Assembly (NCBI RefSeq): GCF_900101335.1
Contig: NZ_FNKA01000001.1
Location: forward strand, 372,001-436,000
Direction of reading: 5' to 3'
DNA: 64,000 bases
Source of the DNA: Quadrisphaera sp. DSM 44207
GTDB lineage: Bacteria; Actinomycetota; Actinomycetes; Actinomycetales; Quadrisphaeraceae
Part shown: one piece after another, positions 26,642 to 36,015 of the stretch
Numbering within the stretch: the stretch's first letter is position 1
How the letters are laid out: the number at the start of each line of letters is the position of its first letter
Notes under the pieces: generated by a model
What the model saw: only the letters and a program-made list of their open reading frames with translations
Told to the model about the DNA's origin: nothing
Databases searched by the model: none
Translations under genes and position numbers: made by a program

Positions 26642-27632
26642 GCCGCGATGCTGCCAGCCGGGCGCCGCGCGGGGGTCGCCGCAGCACCAGGAGCACCCCC
26701 GCCGCGGTCGCCGCGGCCAGGACGGCGAGGGCGAGCAGCGTGGGCGCGTCCGGGCGCAGGAGGGCCTGGCCGCGCAGCGCCTGCCACGCCAGCAGCACCA
26801 CGAGGGCGGCCTGGGCGGTGCCGGCGACGGCGACCAGGCGGGCCCGCGTGCGCGGGTCGAGGCCCGTTCCGCGCGCCAGCGCCCACGCCAGCAGCGGCAG
26901 GACCTGCAGGGCGTGCAGGCCGGCGAAGTGGGCCACGCGCAGGTCCCCGTGGGCGGTGCTCCACCCGGTCAGCGGCAGCCCCGGGCCGCCGTCCGGCGCG
27001 CCGACGGTGTGCCCGCCGGTGGGGTTCCAGGCGCCGTTGGTGATCATCAGCACCGCCTCGGCCATGCCGAGCAGGCTCACCGCGACGCCCCACCCGATGC
27101 CGGCGGCGACCCCCGCGTCCAGGTCGCGGTTCCGCAGCGCCAGCACGCCGGCCGCGACGGTCGCCAGGAAGACGAGCGAGATCACCGCTCCCATCGCCTG
27201 GAAGAGGGCGCCGTCGAACGGCGTGGTCGCGTTGAAGTGGCTGCTCGTGTCGCGCAGCACCTGGGTGGTGATGGCGCCCAGCTCCAGCACGAGGGCCACG
27301 GCCACCGCGGCGCTGACCGCCCCGGTGGCGCGGCGGTGCCCGCGCACGTGCGAGAGCACCCAGCGCAGCGAGAGCAGGTAGGCGGTGACGGACACGGCGA
27401 ACTTCGCCGGCTTCAGCCACGCGGGCGCACCCGTGATCGTCCGGTCGTCGAGCACCAGGCCGGCGGCGGAGACGGCGAGGAGCGCGGCCGAGGCCGCGGC
27501 GCCGACCGCCAGGACGGTGCCCGGGTCGAGCCGGCGCCGGCCTCCGCCGGCGAGGCGGCGGGCGCGCTCGGCGGGGGTCGCGGGGACCGCGGGGACCGCG
27601 GGGACCGCGGGGACTGCGGCGGTGGTGGTCAT
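26505..27632 (-). CDS. polytopic membrane protein, unknown
   Basis: A membrane protein with about seven to eight helices from ATG 27632. The N-terminus is a VPAVPAVPAVP repeat made by a 9-bp DNA repeat. It contains PAWLKPAKFAVSVTAYLLSL, LELGAITTQVLRDTSSHFN, MAEAVLMITNGAWNPTGGHT and HFAGLHALQVLPLLAWALAR, a pattern of conserved hypothetical proteins with polar residues in the helices. The last helix ends near 26655, yet no stop appears until 26505, so the frame runs 137 nt into the aminotransferase. The C-terminus may therefore be frameshifted or simply long. Confidence 0.65.
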   Translation of the reverse strand: MTTTAAVPAVPAVPAVPATPAERARRLAGGGRRRLDPGTVLAVGAAASAALLAVSAAGLVLDDRTITGAPAWLKPAKFAVSVTAYLLSLRWVLSHVRGHRRATGAVSAAVAVALVLELGAITTQVLRDTSSHFNATTPFDGALFQAMGAVISLVFLATVAAGVLALRNRDLDAGVAAGIGWGVAVSLLGMAEAVLMITNGAWNPTGGHTVGAPDGGPGLPLTGWSTAHGDLRVAHFAGLHALQVLPLLAWALARGTGLDPRTRARLVAVAGTAQAALVVLLAWQALRGQALLRPDAPTLLALAVLAAATAAGVLLVLRRPPRGARLAASRRGPLDRAGAVPARARLLQRRDARPAAGRGARRPGRRRAGVGGRAR

Positions 27633-27675
27633 GCGGTCAGCGTGGGGGCGTGCGGTCCGCGGCGTCGTCGGCCCC

Positions 27676-27721
27676 GCGGCCGCCTCCTCCTCGTCCCCGG
27701 GGACGAGGAGGAGGCGGCCGC
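27676..27721. repeat. perfect 46-bp palindrome in a divergent promoter region
   Basis: Two 23-bp arms without spacer, centred between 27698 and 27699, read base by base. It lies between two genes transcribed away from each other (starts 27632 and 27829), so it is not a terminator for either coding end. It could be a dimeric operator for both genes, an attenuator in a 5' leader, or a structural element. Confidence 0.85.
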
Positions 27722-27828
27722 TCGGGACGGTCCGCGGGGACGGCGGCGCGGCTAGCATCCCCGCCACCGGGGCTGCCCCGGCCCCGCTGGCGCGCACCGC
27801 GCGGCCCGGCACCGAGGAGCGCACGAGC

Positions 27829-29004
27829 GTGGAACGCGACACCGAGCGGCAGTCCCCGGTGCCCGAGCGCATCTACGCGGGCGTCGCGCTCGCGGCCGCC
27901 GTCCTCGGCCTGCTCGAGGGCCCGCGGACGCCGCTGGTCCTCGGCTGCGTGCTGCTCTCCCTCGTGCCGTCGGCGCTCGTGGCCGCCGGCCGCGACCTGC
28001 CGCTGGGGGCGTTCGCGCTGCTGTCGATCGCCCCGGTGGTGCTCCTGGTGGCGGTCCACGGCGTCGGTGGCGCCGTCTTCCTCGCCACGGTCGCCGCCAG
28101 CCGCGTGGCCAGCCGCGCGGGCCCCGGCGCCCTCGTCGGGGCGACCACGGCGGCCGTGGTGGCGCTGCCCTTCCTGCCGTTCCTCCTGCCCGCCGGTGCG
28201 CGGGACGCGGGCTCGGTGTACTTCGCGTTCGGCGACCTCCTCGGCGTGCTCGTCGGCCTCCTCGTGCACCGCGCCACGGCGCTGGCCGAGGACCTGCGGG
28301 CGGCCGACGCCCGCCTCGCCGAGGCGGCGGCCCGCGAGGAGCGGCACCGCATCGCCCGCGACGTCCACGACCTGGTCGCGCACTCCCTCACCGTCGTGGT
28401 GCTGCACGTCGGCGGCGCCCGGCGGGTGCTGCGCACCGACCCGGCCGCCGCCGAGGGCGCCCTCGCGGACGCCGAGCGGGTGTGCCGGGAGAGCCTGGAC
28501 GGCATCCGCGGCGTCGTGGGCCTCCTGCGCGACGAGCGCGAGGAGCGCCCGGTGCTCTCCCTGGACCTGCAGGAGCTCGCCGACGGCTACCGCGCCGCGG
28601 GGCTGCCGGTGGCGCTGCGCACGAGCGGTGCGCTCGAGGCGCTCCCCCTGGTGACCCGCGTGACGCTGCACCGCGTGGTCCAGGAGGCCCTCGCCAACGC
28701 CGCCCGCCACGCCGACCCGCCGTCCGCGGCGGTGGACGTCGCCGTCGAGGGCAGCGGTGTGCTCGTGCGCGTCAGCAACCCGGTGCGCGAGGGAGCCGGG
28801 GCGGCGGCGTCCTCGGGCGGCTACGGGCTGGTGGGGCTGGCCGAGCGCGTGGCCTCGGTCGGCGGTGACCTGGCGGGCGGCCCGGACGGCGGCGCGTGGG
28901 TCGTGCGCTGCCGCCTGCCGCTGCCCGGGGCGTCGACGCGGCCCTCGCGCGCGGCGTCCGCGGCGTCCGCGGCGGGGACGGCGGGGACGGGGAGGACGGC
29001 GTGA
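27829..29004 (+). CDS. NarL-type sensor histidine kinase
   Basis: A 391-residue membrane sensor. About five N-terminal helices (residues 15-135) are followed by a short coiled segment. The HisKA_3 dimerisation helix has the phospho-acceptor His in RIARDVHDLVAHSLTVVVLH near residue 182. The ATP-binding domain shows VVQEALANAARHADPP (N box) and SSGGYGLVGLAERVASVGGD (G box). GTG 27829 follows GAGGAG. It is coupled to the next gene by a GTGA overlap. The signal is unknown; the membrane-embedded sensor suggests envelope stress or antibiotic sensing. Confidence 0.88.
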   Translation: MERDTERQSPVPERIYAGVALAAAVLGLLEGPRTPLVLGCVLLSLVPSALVAAGRDLPLGAFALLSIAPVVLLVAVHGVGGAVFLATVAASRVASRAGPGALVGATTAAVVALPFLPFLLPAGARDAGSVYFAFGDLLGVLVGLLVHRATALAEDLRAADARLAEAAAREERHRIARDVHDLVAHSLTVVVLHVGGARRVLRTDPAAAEGALADAERVCRESLDGIRGVVGLLRDEREERPVLSLDLQELADGYRAAGLPVALRTSGALEALPLVTRVTLHRVVQEALANAARHADPPSAAVDVAVEGSGVLVRVSNPVREGAGAAASSGGYGLVGLAERVASVGGDLAGGPDGGAWVVRCRLPLPGASTRPSRAASAASAAGTAGTGRTA

Positions 29005-29663
29005 GCGGCGCGGGCGTGCGGATCGTGCTCGCGGACGACCAGGCGATGGTCCGCTCGGGCCTGGCGATGGTCCTCGGCTCCGAACCGGGCTTCTGCGTCG
29101 TCGCCCAGTGCGAGGACGGGTCCGCGGTCCTGCCGGCGGTGCGGGCGCACCGGCCCGACCTCGTGCTCCTGGACGTGCGGATGCCCCGCGTCGACGGCCC
29201 GGAGGCCACGCGCCGGCTGCGCGCGGACCCCCAGGCGCCGCCCGTGCTGGCGCTGACGACCTTCGACGACGACGAGGTCCTGTGGGCGGCGCTGGACGCC
29301 GGCGCGGCGGGCTTCGTCCTCAAGGACAGCCCCGCCGAGCTGCTCGTGGACGCCGTGCGCGCCGTCGCCGCGAGCGGGGCCTGGCTGGACCCGCGCGTGC
29401 TGCCCCGGGTCCTGGAGCGCGCCCGCGGGCGCCCGGACCGAGCCGCGGGCTCGCGCGTGCTGGAGCGGTTGACGCCCCGGGAGGCGGACGTGCTGCGGCT
29501 GGTGTGCCGCGGCGCGAGCAACGGCGAGATCGCGCAGGCGCTGCGGATGGCGGAGCGGACGGTGAAGTCCCACGTCTCGGCGATCCTGGCCAAGCTGGGG
29601 GCCCGCGACCGGGCCGCGGCCATCGTCGCGGCCTACGACGCCGGGCTGGACCCGCGACGCTGA
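29001..29663 (+). CDS. NarL/FixJ response regulator
   Basis: A 220-residue two-component regulator. The receiver domain has DD in IVLADDQAMVRSG, phospho-acceptor Asp in LVLLDVRMPRVDG, Thr in ALTTFDDDEV and Lys in FVLKDSPAEL. The C-terminal LuxR helix-turn-helix is RLTPREADVLRLVCRGASN followed by EIAQALRMAERTVKSHVSAI. It is translationally coupled to the kinase upstream. Confidence 0.92.
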   Translation: MSGAGVRIVLADDQAMVRSGLAMVLGSEPGFCVVAQCEDGSAVLPAVRAHRPDLVLLDVRMPRVDGPEATRRLRADPQAPPVLALTTFDDDEVLWAALDAGAAGFVLKDSPAELLVDAVRAVAASGAWLDPRVLPRVLERARGRPDRAAGSRVLERLTPREADVLRLVCRGASNGEIAQALRMAERTVKSHVSAILAKLGARDRAAAIVAAYDAGLDPRR

Positions 29664-29800
29664 GCCGCCCGCCCGTGCTCGCCCACGGCTGACCGGGCGC
29701 GGCCGGCCACCGACCGCGCGCGGACCGCTCCCCGACCACCCACTTCATGTGACTCTGCGTCAATACTTTGACACGGAGGGTTCGGCGTGGGGAGGCGGCG

Positions 29801-30874
29801 GTGGCGAGGGAGCAGGCGTGGCGGACGGGCGCCAGGGCCGGTGCCGCGGCGGCGGGGGCCGTCGTCGCGGCCCTCGCCCTCGCGCCGGCGACGGCCGCGG
29901 GCGCCTCGTACGCGGCGCTCGGGGACTCCTACTCCTCCGGCACCGGCACGCGCGCGTACCTCACCGACGGGACGTCGTGCTCGCGGTCGGTGTACTCCTT
30001 CCCCTCGCTGCTGGCCAGCGGCCGGGGCTACGCGCTCGACCTGCGCGCCTGCGCCGGAGCGACCACCGCCGACGTCGCCGCGCTGCAGCTGGGCGCCCTC
30101 AGCGGCGCGACGGCGCACGTGACGCTCACGGTCGGCGGCAACGACGCCGGCTTCGTCGACGTGCTCACCGAGTGCGCCAGGCCCGCGTGGATGAGCGACT
30201 GCACCGCCGCGGTCGACCGGGCGCAGGGCGTCATCACCTCCTCGCTGCCGGGCCGCCTGGCCTCCCTGTACGCCGCGGTGCGCTCGCGCGCCCCGCAGGC
30301 GCGCGTGGTCGTCGCCGGGTACCCGCGGGTGTTCAACGGCACCGACTGCAACTCCGCGACGTGGTTCTCGGCCGCGGAGATGTCGCGGCTGAACGCCACC
30401 GCCGACCTGCTCAACGCCACGGCCGCCGCGGCGGCGAGGACGGCGGGCGTCTCGTACGCGAACCCGACGGCGTCGTTCACCGGTCACGCGGTGTGCGACC
30501 CCTCCGCGTGGGTCAACGGCCTGTCGAGCCCCACCGCCGACTCGTACCACCCGAACCGCTCCGGGCACGCCTCCGGCTACGCGCCGCTGGTCGGCACCGC
30601 GCTCACCGGCAGCGCCGTGCCGGTGAGCGCGGCCACCCTCGCGCTGGCGGAGGCGTCCGCGGAGGACCTCGCGGCGCGGCAGCGGCCGCACGCGGCGCAG
30701 GACCGCACGATCGAACCCGCCGTGGTGCGCGCCCCCGACCTCACCAGCCCCGAGGCGAGGGCGGCCGCGGCGAGGGCCGGGGTGGACCTGCGCAGCCGCG
30801 CCAGCATCGACGCCGCCGACCGCAGGTACGAGGAGCAGCAGGCGACCGCCCGCGGCGCCGCAGGAGGGACCTGA
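29801..30874 (+). CDS. secreted SGNH/GDSL esterase
   Basis: A 357-residue extracellular lipase/esterase. A signal peptide (basic start, AAAGAVVAALALAPATAAGA) is followed by the block I GDSYSSGTGT with the catalytic Ser. Block III is TLTVGGNDAGF, and the C-terminal Asp-x-x-His is in SYHPNRSGHASGY. Six Cys in the core could form three disulfides, as in Streptomyces SGNH lipases. After the catalytic domain (about residue 255) comes a 100-residue Ala/Arg-rich helical tail. GTG 29801 follows GGGGAGG; the TTG at 29768 is less likely. Confidence 0.88.
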   Translation: MAREQAWRTGARAGAAAAGAVVAALALAPATAAGASYAALGDSYSSGTGTRAYLTDGTSCSRSVYSFPSLLASGRGYALDLRACAGATTADVAALQLGALSGATAHVTLTVGGNDAGFVDVLTECARPAWMSDCTAAVDRAQGVITSSLPGRLASLYAAVRSRAPQARVVVAGYPRVFNGTDCNSATWFSAAEMSRLNATADLLNATAAAAARTAGVSYANPTASFTGHAVCDPSAWVNGLSSPTADSYHPNRSGHASGYAPLVGTALTGSAVPVSAATLALAEASAEDLAARQRPHAAQDRTIEPAVVRAPDLTSPEARAAAARAGVDLRSRASIDAADRRYEEQQATARGAAGGT

Positions 30875-30959
30875 GCTGCAAGGACGTGGACCGGCGCCGT
30901 CTCGACCACGCCGCCCCCGCCCGTCCCCGGGGTCGCGGCCGGTCCAGGGCGCCCCAGGT

Positions 30960-31265
30960 GGATCGGGCCGCGGCGGCGTGCAGGGCGGCGCGGTCGGCGA
31001 CGGCGAGGCCGAGGTGGTCCAGGCCGACCCGGTCCTGGTCGAAGCGGTCGGCGGCGGGCGCGACCGGGCGCAGGCCGAGCAGACCCGACCCGAGCCGGCA
31101 GACCACTCCGCCGTACAGGAACCCCAGCTGCTCGCGGGTGCGCTCGTCGGCGTCCGGTGGCACCTCGAAGGCCACGGGCAGGGCGAACACCCGGTCGTAG
31201 AAGGCCCGGGAGCGGGCGATGTCGGTGACGGTCAGCCGCACGTGGGCGAAGCCGTCGACGGCGAT
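30960..31265 (-). pseudogene. truncated VOC (glyoxalase-like) protein
   Basis: The minus strand encodes the first 100 or so residues of a vicinal-oxygen-chelate protein: HVRLTVTDIARSRAFYDRVF, LPVAFEVPPD, LGLRPVAPAADRFDQDRVGL and DHLGLAVADRAALHAAAAR. After this the family's second metal-binding strand (a D-P-x-G-x-x-E type ending) is absent in all frames. There is no normal start codon at the 5' end, which overlaps the MarR gene. It is probably a remnant of a gene once in the MarR operon. Confidence 0.5.
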
Positions 31266-31903
31266 GCTCGTGCCCCGGTCTGCGTCGAGCGGCGCGCCAG
31301 GTGGCCGAGCGCCCCGGTGCCCGGGCCGCGACCCGCCCCGGGACCGCTCGCCACGGACCGGTCCTCGGGAGGCACCGCGTTCGCCGGAGAGGTCGTCCGC
31401 AGGTGCGCGTTGTGGGCCGTCATCGCGGCGACGACGTTGGTGAGCAGGTGTTCCACCTGCTCCAGGACGGCGTCGCCGTAGCCGTCCAGGACGCGGTCGA
31501 GCTGCTCGCCGGTGGGGGTGAAGAACTCCTCGGTCCGCGCGCGGGCCCGCGGCGTCAGGCGCACCCGTACGACGCGGCGATCGGCGTCCTCGCGGCTGCG
31601 GACGACGAGACCGGACGTCTCCAGGCGGTTCAGCAGGGTCGCCGTGGCCCCCGAGGTCAGGCCCGTGCGCTCGGACAGCCGCGCCGGTGTCAGGGGCTCC
31701 GCGGTGCTCTCGGCCCACAGGACCTCGGCCACGGCGACGGCGTCGCTGACGTGCACCCCCAGCGTCCGGGCCAGGTGACGGGTCAGCTCGACGTGGGTGT
31801 CGGTGTAGGAGCGCAGCAGCTGCAGCACCCTGGCCCGCTGGCCGGGCCTGAAGAGGGAGTCGCCCTCGTCGATCTGCTCGTCCTGCTCGCCCTGGACCGC
31901 CAC
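31232..31903 (-). CDS. MarR-family transcriptional regulator
   Basis: A 223-residue winged-helix repressor. The helix-turn-helix is LTPARLSERTGLTSGATATL, and the wing is VRSREDADRRVVRVRLTPR. The C-terminal 50 residues beyond the domain are Gly/Arg-rich and may be readthrough caused by loss of the natural stop near the VOC remnant. GTG 31903 is 6 nt after TAGAGT (minus strand, 31910-31915), so it is leaderless. It faces the flavin monooxygenase, the usual layout of a MarR sensor controlling a drug-modifying enzyme. Confidence 0.85.
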   Translation of the reverse strand: MAVQGEQDEQIDEGDSLFRPGQRARVLQLLRSYTDTHVELTRHLARTLGVHVSDAVAVAEVLWAESTAEPLTPARLSERTGLTSGATATLLNRLETSGLVVRSREDADRRVVRVRLTPRARARTEEFFTPTGEQLDRVLDGYGDAVLEQVEHLLTNVVAAMTAHNAHLRTTSPANAVPPEDRSVASGPGAGRGPGTGALGHLARRSTQTGARASPSTASPTCG

Positions 31904-31979
31904 GCGTGCACTCTACTCGATCGCGGAGTACCTTGATGATGAAGGTTCTTCGCCGAGGAGCCATCTGATCGGAGGCAGC

Positions 31980-33353
31980 ATGAGCACGATGCTCGAGGGA
32001 GCACCGCGGGTCCTGGTCACCGGCGGCAGCATCGCCGGTCCGGCCGTGGCGCACGAGCTGTGGCGGGCCGGTCTCTCCCCGACCCTGCTCGAACGCGCCC
32101 CGCGGGTGCGCAGCGCCGGCCAGAACGTCGACGTCCGCGGCGCCGGCCACGAGGTCCTGCGCCGGATGGGACTGCACGGGAGCGTGGCCGCCGCGGGCAC
32201 CGGTGAGACCGGGACGCGGTTCCTGCGCCCGGACGGCACCGCCTACGCCACCATCCCCGCCGAGCAGGGCCACGACGGACCCACCGCCGAGCTGGAGATC
32301 CTGCGCGGACGGCTCTCGGCGCTGCTGCTGCAGGCCACCGTCGGCGAGGTGGAGCACCGCTACGGCGACCACCTGGTCGAGGTCTCCCAGGACGAGCACG
32401 GCGTCGACGTGGTCACCGCCGCCGGCCACCGCGAGCGCTAAGACCTGCTGGTGGTCGCCGAGGGCCGCCGGTCCAGGACCCGTGACCTCGCCTTCGGCAC
32501 GGACGCCGGCACCGGAGCCGCCTACCGCGACCGGGGCCAGTACGTCGCCTACGGCACCATCGAGCGCACCGACGCCGACGACCGGTGGTGGCGGTGGCTG
32601 ACCGCCACCGACGGCCGCGTCGTCTCGCTGCGCCCGGACGACGTCGGTTCGACGCGGGCGGCCCTGGCCTTCCGAGCCCCGCCGCTGGGGCTGGACCGCC
32701 TCGACGCGCAGATCCAGATCAGGGTGCTGCGCGAGCGGTTCGCCGGTGCGGGGTGGCAGACCCAGCGCGTCCTGGACGGCTTCGCCGCCCAGCCGGAGGA
32801 GTTCTACCTCGAGCGCGCCGAGCAGGTGTCCGTGCCGCGGTGGTCGTGCGGGCGGGTCGCCGTCCTCGGCGACACCGCCTGGGGCGGCCCCACCGGGATG
32901 GGCACCACGCTGGCGCTGCTGGGAGCGCACGTCCTCGCCGGCGAGCTCGCCGCCGAGCAGGAGCGCGCGCGTCGCTCCGGCTCACCGTTCGACCCCGGCC
33001 GCGCCCACCGGGCCTACGAGCAGCTGCTGCGTCCGCACGTGGAGGAGGTCCAGCGGCTGCCCCCGGGAGTGCCCGCGCTGGCCCTGCCGAAGACCCGCTG
33101 GGGCCTGGAGGTGCTGCACGGCGTCCACCGCCTCGTCGCCACCCGCGCGCTGCGCGGGATCGCGGAGCGCGTCCTGCCGTCCTCGGCGTCGAGCTCGCTC
33201 GCCCTGCCGCAGTACCCGCAGCTGCGGGCGCGCGCCGACGACCCCGCGCAGGCGGCCGTCACCGTCCCCCGGTCGCAGCCCGCGACCGCCGCAGCGGCGA
33301 GCGCCGACCCCACGTCGCCCAGCGCCACAGCCACTCCAGCGGTCCCTGGGTGA
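31980..33353 (+). pseudogene. FAD-dependent monooxygenase with in-frame ochre stop
   Basis: A 457-codon frame for a TetX/PgaE-like flavoprotein. It contains VLVTGGSIAGPAVAHELWRA (FAD loop), GRLSALLLQATVG, VVAEGRRSRTRDLAFG (DG-type motif) and VAVLGDTAWGGPTGMGTTLA (GD motif). Codon 154 (32439-32441) is TAA between HRER and DLLVVAEG; relatives have an aromatic residue at that place, so a one-base change from a Tyr codon fits. Both halves share the frame. ATG 31980 follows GGAGGCAGC. The 3' end overlaps the convergent DUF418 gene by 95 nt. Either inactivated or a sequencing error. Confidence 0.75.
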
Positions 33354-34323
33354 AGTGCCGCAGCCACCAGGTGGAGAAGGCCCACTGGGCGACGAGGAGC
33401 ACACCGGCCACGAGGAGGAGCACCGTCCAGGAGCGGCTGGACGGCAGGTCGAGCAGGTGCCCGGCGAGGACCAGCACCACGGTGGCGCTCACGTAGGTGG
33501 TCAGCGCCGTGCGTCCCAGCGGCACGAAGGCGGTCTGGAGCAGCGAGCGCACCGGGGTGCGCAGCAGCACCAGCAGCCCGGTGACGTAGACGCCGGCCGT
33601 GAGCAGCCCGGCCACCGCGGAGGAGGCGGTGAAACCGGAGCGCTCCAGGTCCTCCAGCTGCCAGGCCGCAGCGGGCGCCGCGGCGGCTGCGAAGCCGAGG
33701 AGGAGCAGCAGCGGTCCCCGGGTGGAGGTCTCCAGGCGGTCGACGACGCCGTAGCGCACCAGGGCGGAGCCGAGCAGGAACAGCCCCGGCACCAGGGCGA
33801 TGCCTCCCCCGGTGGCCAGTGCTGCGGGGACCAGCACCGCAGCGCCCGCTGCCACCGCCCACCGCGGCAGCCAGGAGGAGGGCAGCAGCACCAGCAGCCC
33901 GACGACGGCGTAGGGGGTCAGCGCCTCCCCCGGGTGCAGCAGCTGGTGGGTTCCGCCCAGGGGCAGCAGGACCAGCAGGCGCCGCGCCAGCAGCACCCGC
34001 GGGCGGGTGGCGCGGCGTGCGGCGGAGGCCAGGAAGAGGGAGGAGCCCACGCCGAACAGCAGCGAGAAGATCGGGAAGAACCGCTGCTGGACGAGGAGCT
34101 GCAGCCAGCCGCTCGGATCCTCCAGCGTGACCGGGGAGGGCTCCAGCGCGTGCTGGAAGCGGGTCACCGGCCCGGCGTTGACCAGCAGGATCCCGCACAG
34201 GGCGAACCCGCGCAGCACGTCCAGCGCGTCGATGCGCGCGCTCCTGGCCCCCACCGGCGCCGGTGCGCCGGTGATCGGCTCCCCCGCGGCCAGGAGGGTC
34301 GAGGAGGGAGGGTCCTGAGGCAC
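33259..34323 (-). CDS. DUF418 membrane protein
   Basis: A 354-residue protein of about nine membrane helices. The family start is RIDALDVLRGFALCGILLVN, followed by QRFFPIFSLLFGVGSSLFLA, and the DUF418 C-terminal block has GRTALTTYVSATVVLVLAGH and AQWAFSTWWLRHFTQGPLEWL. Members are related to acyltransferase-3-like proteins and have no firm function. GTG 34323 follows AGGAG. Confidence 0.85.
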   Translation of the reverse strand: MPQDPPSSTLLAAGEPITGAPAPVGARSARIDALDVLRGFALCGILLVNAGPVTRFQHALEPSPVTLEDPSGWLQLLVQQRFFPIFSLLFGVGSSLFLASAARRATRPRVLLARRLLVLLPLGGTHQLLHPGEALTPYAVVGLLVLLPSSWLPRWAVAAGAAVLVPAALATGGGIALVPGLFLLGSALVRYGVVDRLETSTRGPLLLLLGFAAAAAPAAAWQLEDLERSGFTASSAVAGLLTAGVYVTGLLVLLRTPVRSLLQTAFVPLGRTALTTYVSATVVLVLAGHLLDLPSSRSWTVLLLVAGVLLVAQWAFSTWWLRHFTQGPLEWLWRWATWGRRSPLRRSRAATGGR

Positions 34324-34588
34324 GGCGCGGCTCCTGCTCGAGTCGCTCGCCCGGCACCGCGCCGGCGAGGGGGCCGAGCCTGCTCCCCTCGCGCGCCCGG
34401 CACGTCCACCCCAGGTGCCCACCGGCCTCCCCGGCCTCCTCCTGCGGGATGACGCACGAGGACGCCGGCGCGCCCGTGAGGGCGGACGGTGTCAGCCGCA
34501 GGCGAGGGCGACCTGGCGGGCCACCCAGCGCGTCGTGATCACCCCTGCCGTCGTCCACCCCCGTCCACCCCCGTCCGCCCCGGGCGCG

Positions 34589-36007
34589 TCAGCCGACGTC
34601 GAGGGCGAGCAGGTCCTCCTCGGTCTCCCGCCGCACCACCGCGCGGGCGACGCCGTCGCGCACGGCCACCACGGGCGGGCGCGGCACGTGGTTGTACTGG
34701 TTGGCCATGCTGCGGCAGTACGCGCCCGTGCCGGGCACCGCCAGCAGGTCCCCGGGGCCGACGTCCCCGGGCAGGAACTCGTCCTTGACGACGACGTCGC
34801 CGCTCTCGCAGTGCTTGCCGACGACGCGGCTGAGCACCGGCGGCGCCGAGGACGCGCGCCCGGCGAGGGTGGCCGAGTAGTCCGCGTCGTACAGGGCCGT
34901 GCGGATGTTGTCGCTCATCCCGCCGTCCACGGCCACGTAGCGGCGCCGGGCCCCGCCGTCCAGCTCGACGTCCTTGACCGTGCCGACGCGGTAGAGGGTG
35001 AAGGTGCTCGGCCCGGCGATCGCCCGCCCGGGCTCGACCGAGATCCGCGGCACCGGCACCCGCAGCGCGGCGCACGCCTCGACGACGACCTCCGCCATCC
35101 CCTTCGCCAGCTGCTCGGGGGTCAGCGGGTCGTGCTGGGTGGTGTACGCGACGCCGAAGCCGCCGCCGAGGTCCAGCTCGGGCATCGCGTGCCCGTGCTC
35201 GCGCGCGACGGCCGCGTGCAGCCCGAGCACGCGGCGGGCGGCGACCTCGAAGCCCGCGACGTCGAAGATCTGGGAGCCGATGTGGCTGTGCAGCCCGCGC
35301 AGGTCGAGCTCGGGGCGGGCGAGGACGGCGGCCACCGCAGCCGCGGCGTCCCCGCCGGCGAGCGAGAGGCCGAACTTCTGGTCCTCGTGCGCGGTGGCGA
35401 TGTAGGAGTGGGTGTGCGCCTCGACGCCGACCGTGACGCGGACCAGCACGCCCTGGCGCACCCCGTGCGCGGCGGCGGCGTCGGCGATGCGGTCCACGTC
35501 GCCGAGGTTGTCGACGACGACGCGTCCGAGCCCGGCCCGCACGGCACGGGCGATCTCGGCGTCCGACTTGTTGTTGCCGTGCAGCAGCATCCGCTCCGGC
35601 GGCATCCCGCCGCGCAGGCCCACCGCCAGCTCCCCGCCCGTGCAGGCGTCGTAGGACAGGCCCTCCTCGGCCAGCCAGCGCGCCACCGCGGTGCACGTGA
35701 AGGCCTTGGCGGCGTAGTAGACGTCCGCGCCGCCGCAGGCGTCGGCGAAGGCCGCGTCGAAGGCGTCGCGGAACGCCCGGGCCCGGGCGCGGAAGTCGAC
35801 CTCGTCGAGCACGTACGCCGCGGTGCCGTGCTCGGCGGCGATGGCGGCGACGTCCAGGCCGCCCACGCGCAGGGCGCCGTCCTCGCCGCGGGAGGCGGTC
35901 GCGGACCACAGCCCGGGCACGAGCGCGTTGACGTCGGCCGGCACGGACAGCCACGCCGGAGCGCCGTAGCCCTCGGCGTGCAGGGCTCCGGCGGGGTGTG
36001 CTCGCAC
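34589..36007 (-). CDS. lysA: diaminopimelate decarboxylase
   Basis: A 472-residue PLP enzyme making lysine from meso-DAP. The cofactor Lys is in VYYAAKAFTC near residue 100, the phosphate loop is ELDLGGGFGVAYT, EPGRAIAG binds PLP, and the substrate Cys-Glu pair is in GKHCESGDVVVKDEF. GTG 36007 follows GGAGGG. The 30-residue N-terminal extension is usual in actinobacteria. It lies 8 nt downstream of argS, the common argS-lysA pair, so it is probably co-transcribed. Confidence 0.95.
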   Translation of the reverse strand: MRAHPAGALHAEGYGAPAWLSVPADVNALVPGLWSATASRGEDGALRVGGLDVAAIAAEHGTAAYVLDEVDFRARARAFRDAFDAAFADACGGADVYYAAKAFTCTAVARWLAEEGLSYDACTGGELAVGLRGGMPPERMLLHGNNKSDAEIARAVRAGLGRVVVDNLGDVDRIADAAAAHGVRQGVLVRVTVGVEAHTHSYIATAHEDQKFGLSLAGGDAAAAVAAVLARPELDLRGLHSHIGSQIFDVAGFEVAARRVLGLHAAVAREHGHAMPELDLGGGFGVAYTTQHDPLTPEQLAKGMAEVVVEACAALRVPVPRISVEPGRAIAGPSTFTLYRVGTVKDVELDGGARRRYVAVDGGMSDNIRTALYDADYSATLAGRASSAPPVLSRVVGKHCESGDVVVKDEFLPGDVGPGDLLAVPGTGAYCRSMANQYNHVPRPPVVAVRDGVARAVVRRETEEDLLALDVG

Positions 36008-36015
36008 GATCCCTC

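Noticed and set aside
32982-34558. Alternative long frames across the DUF418 gene
   Set aside because: The DUF418 frame has consistent membrane helices and family blocks; the others are low-complexity shadows.
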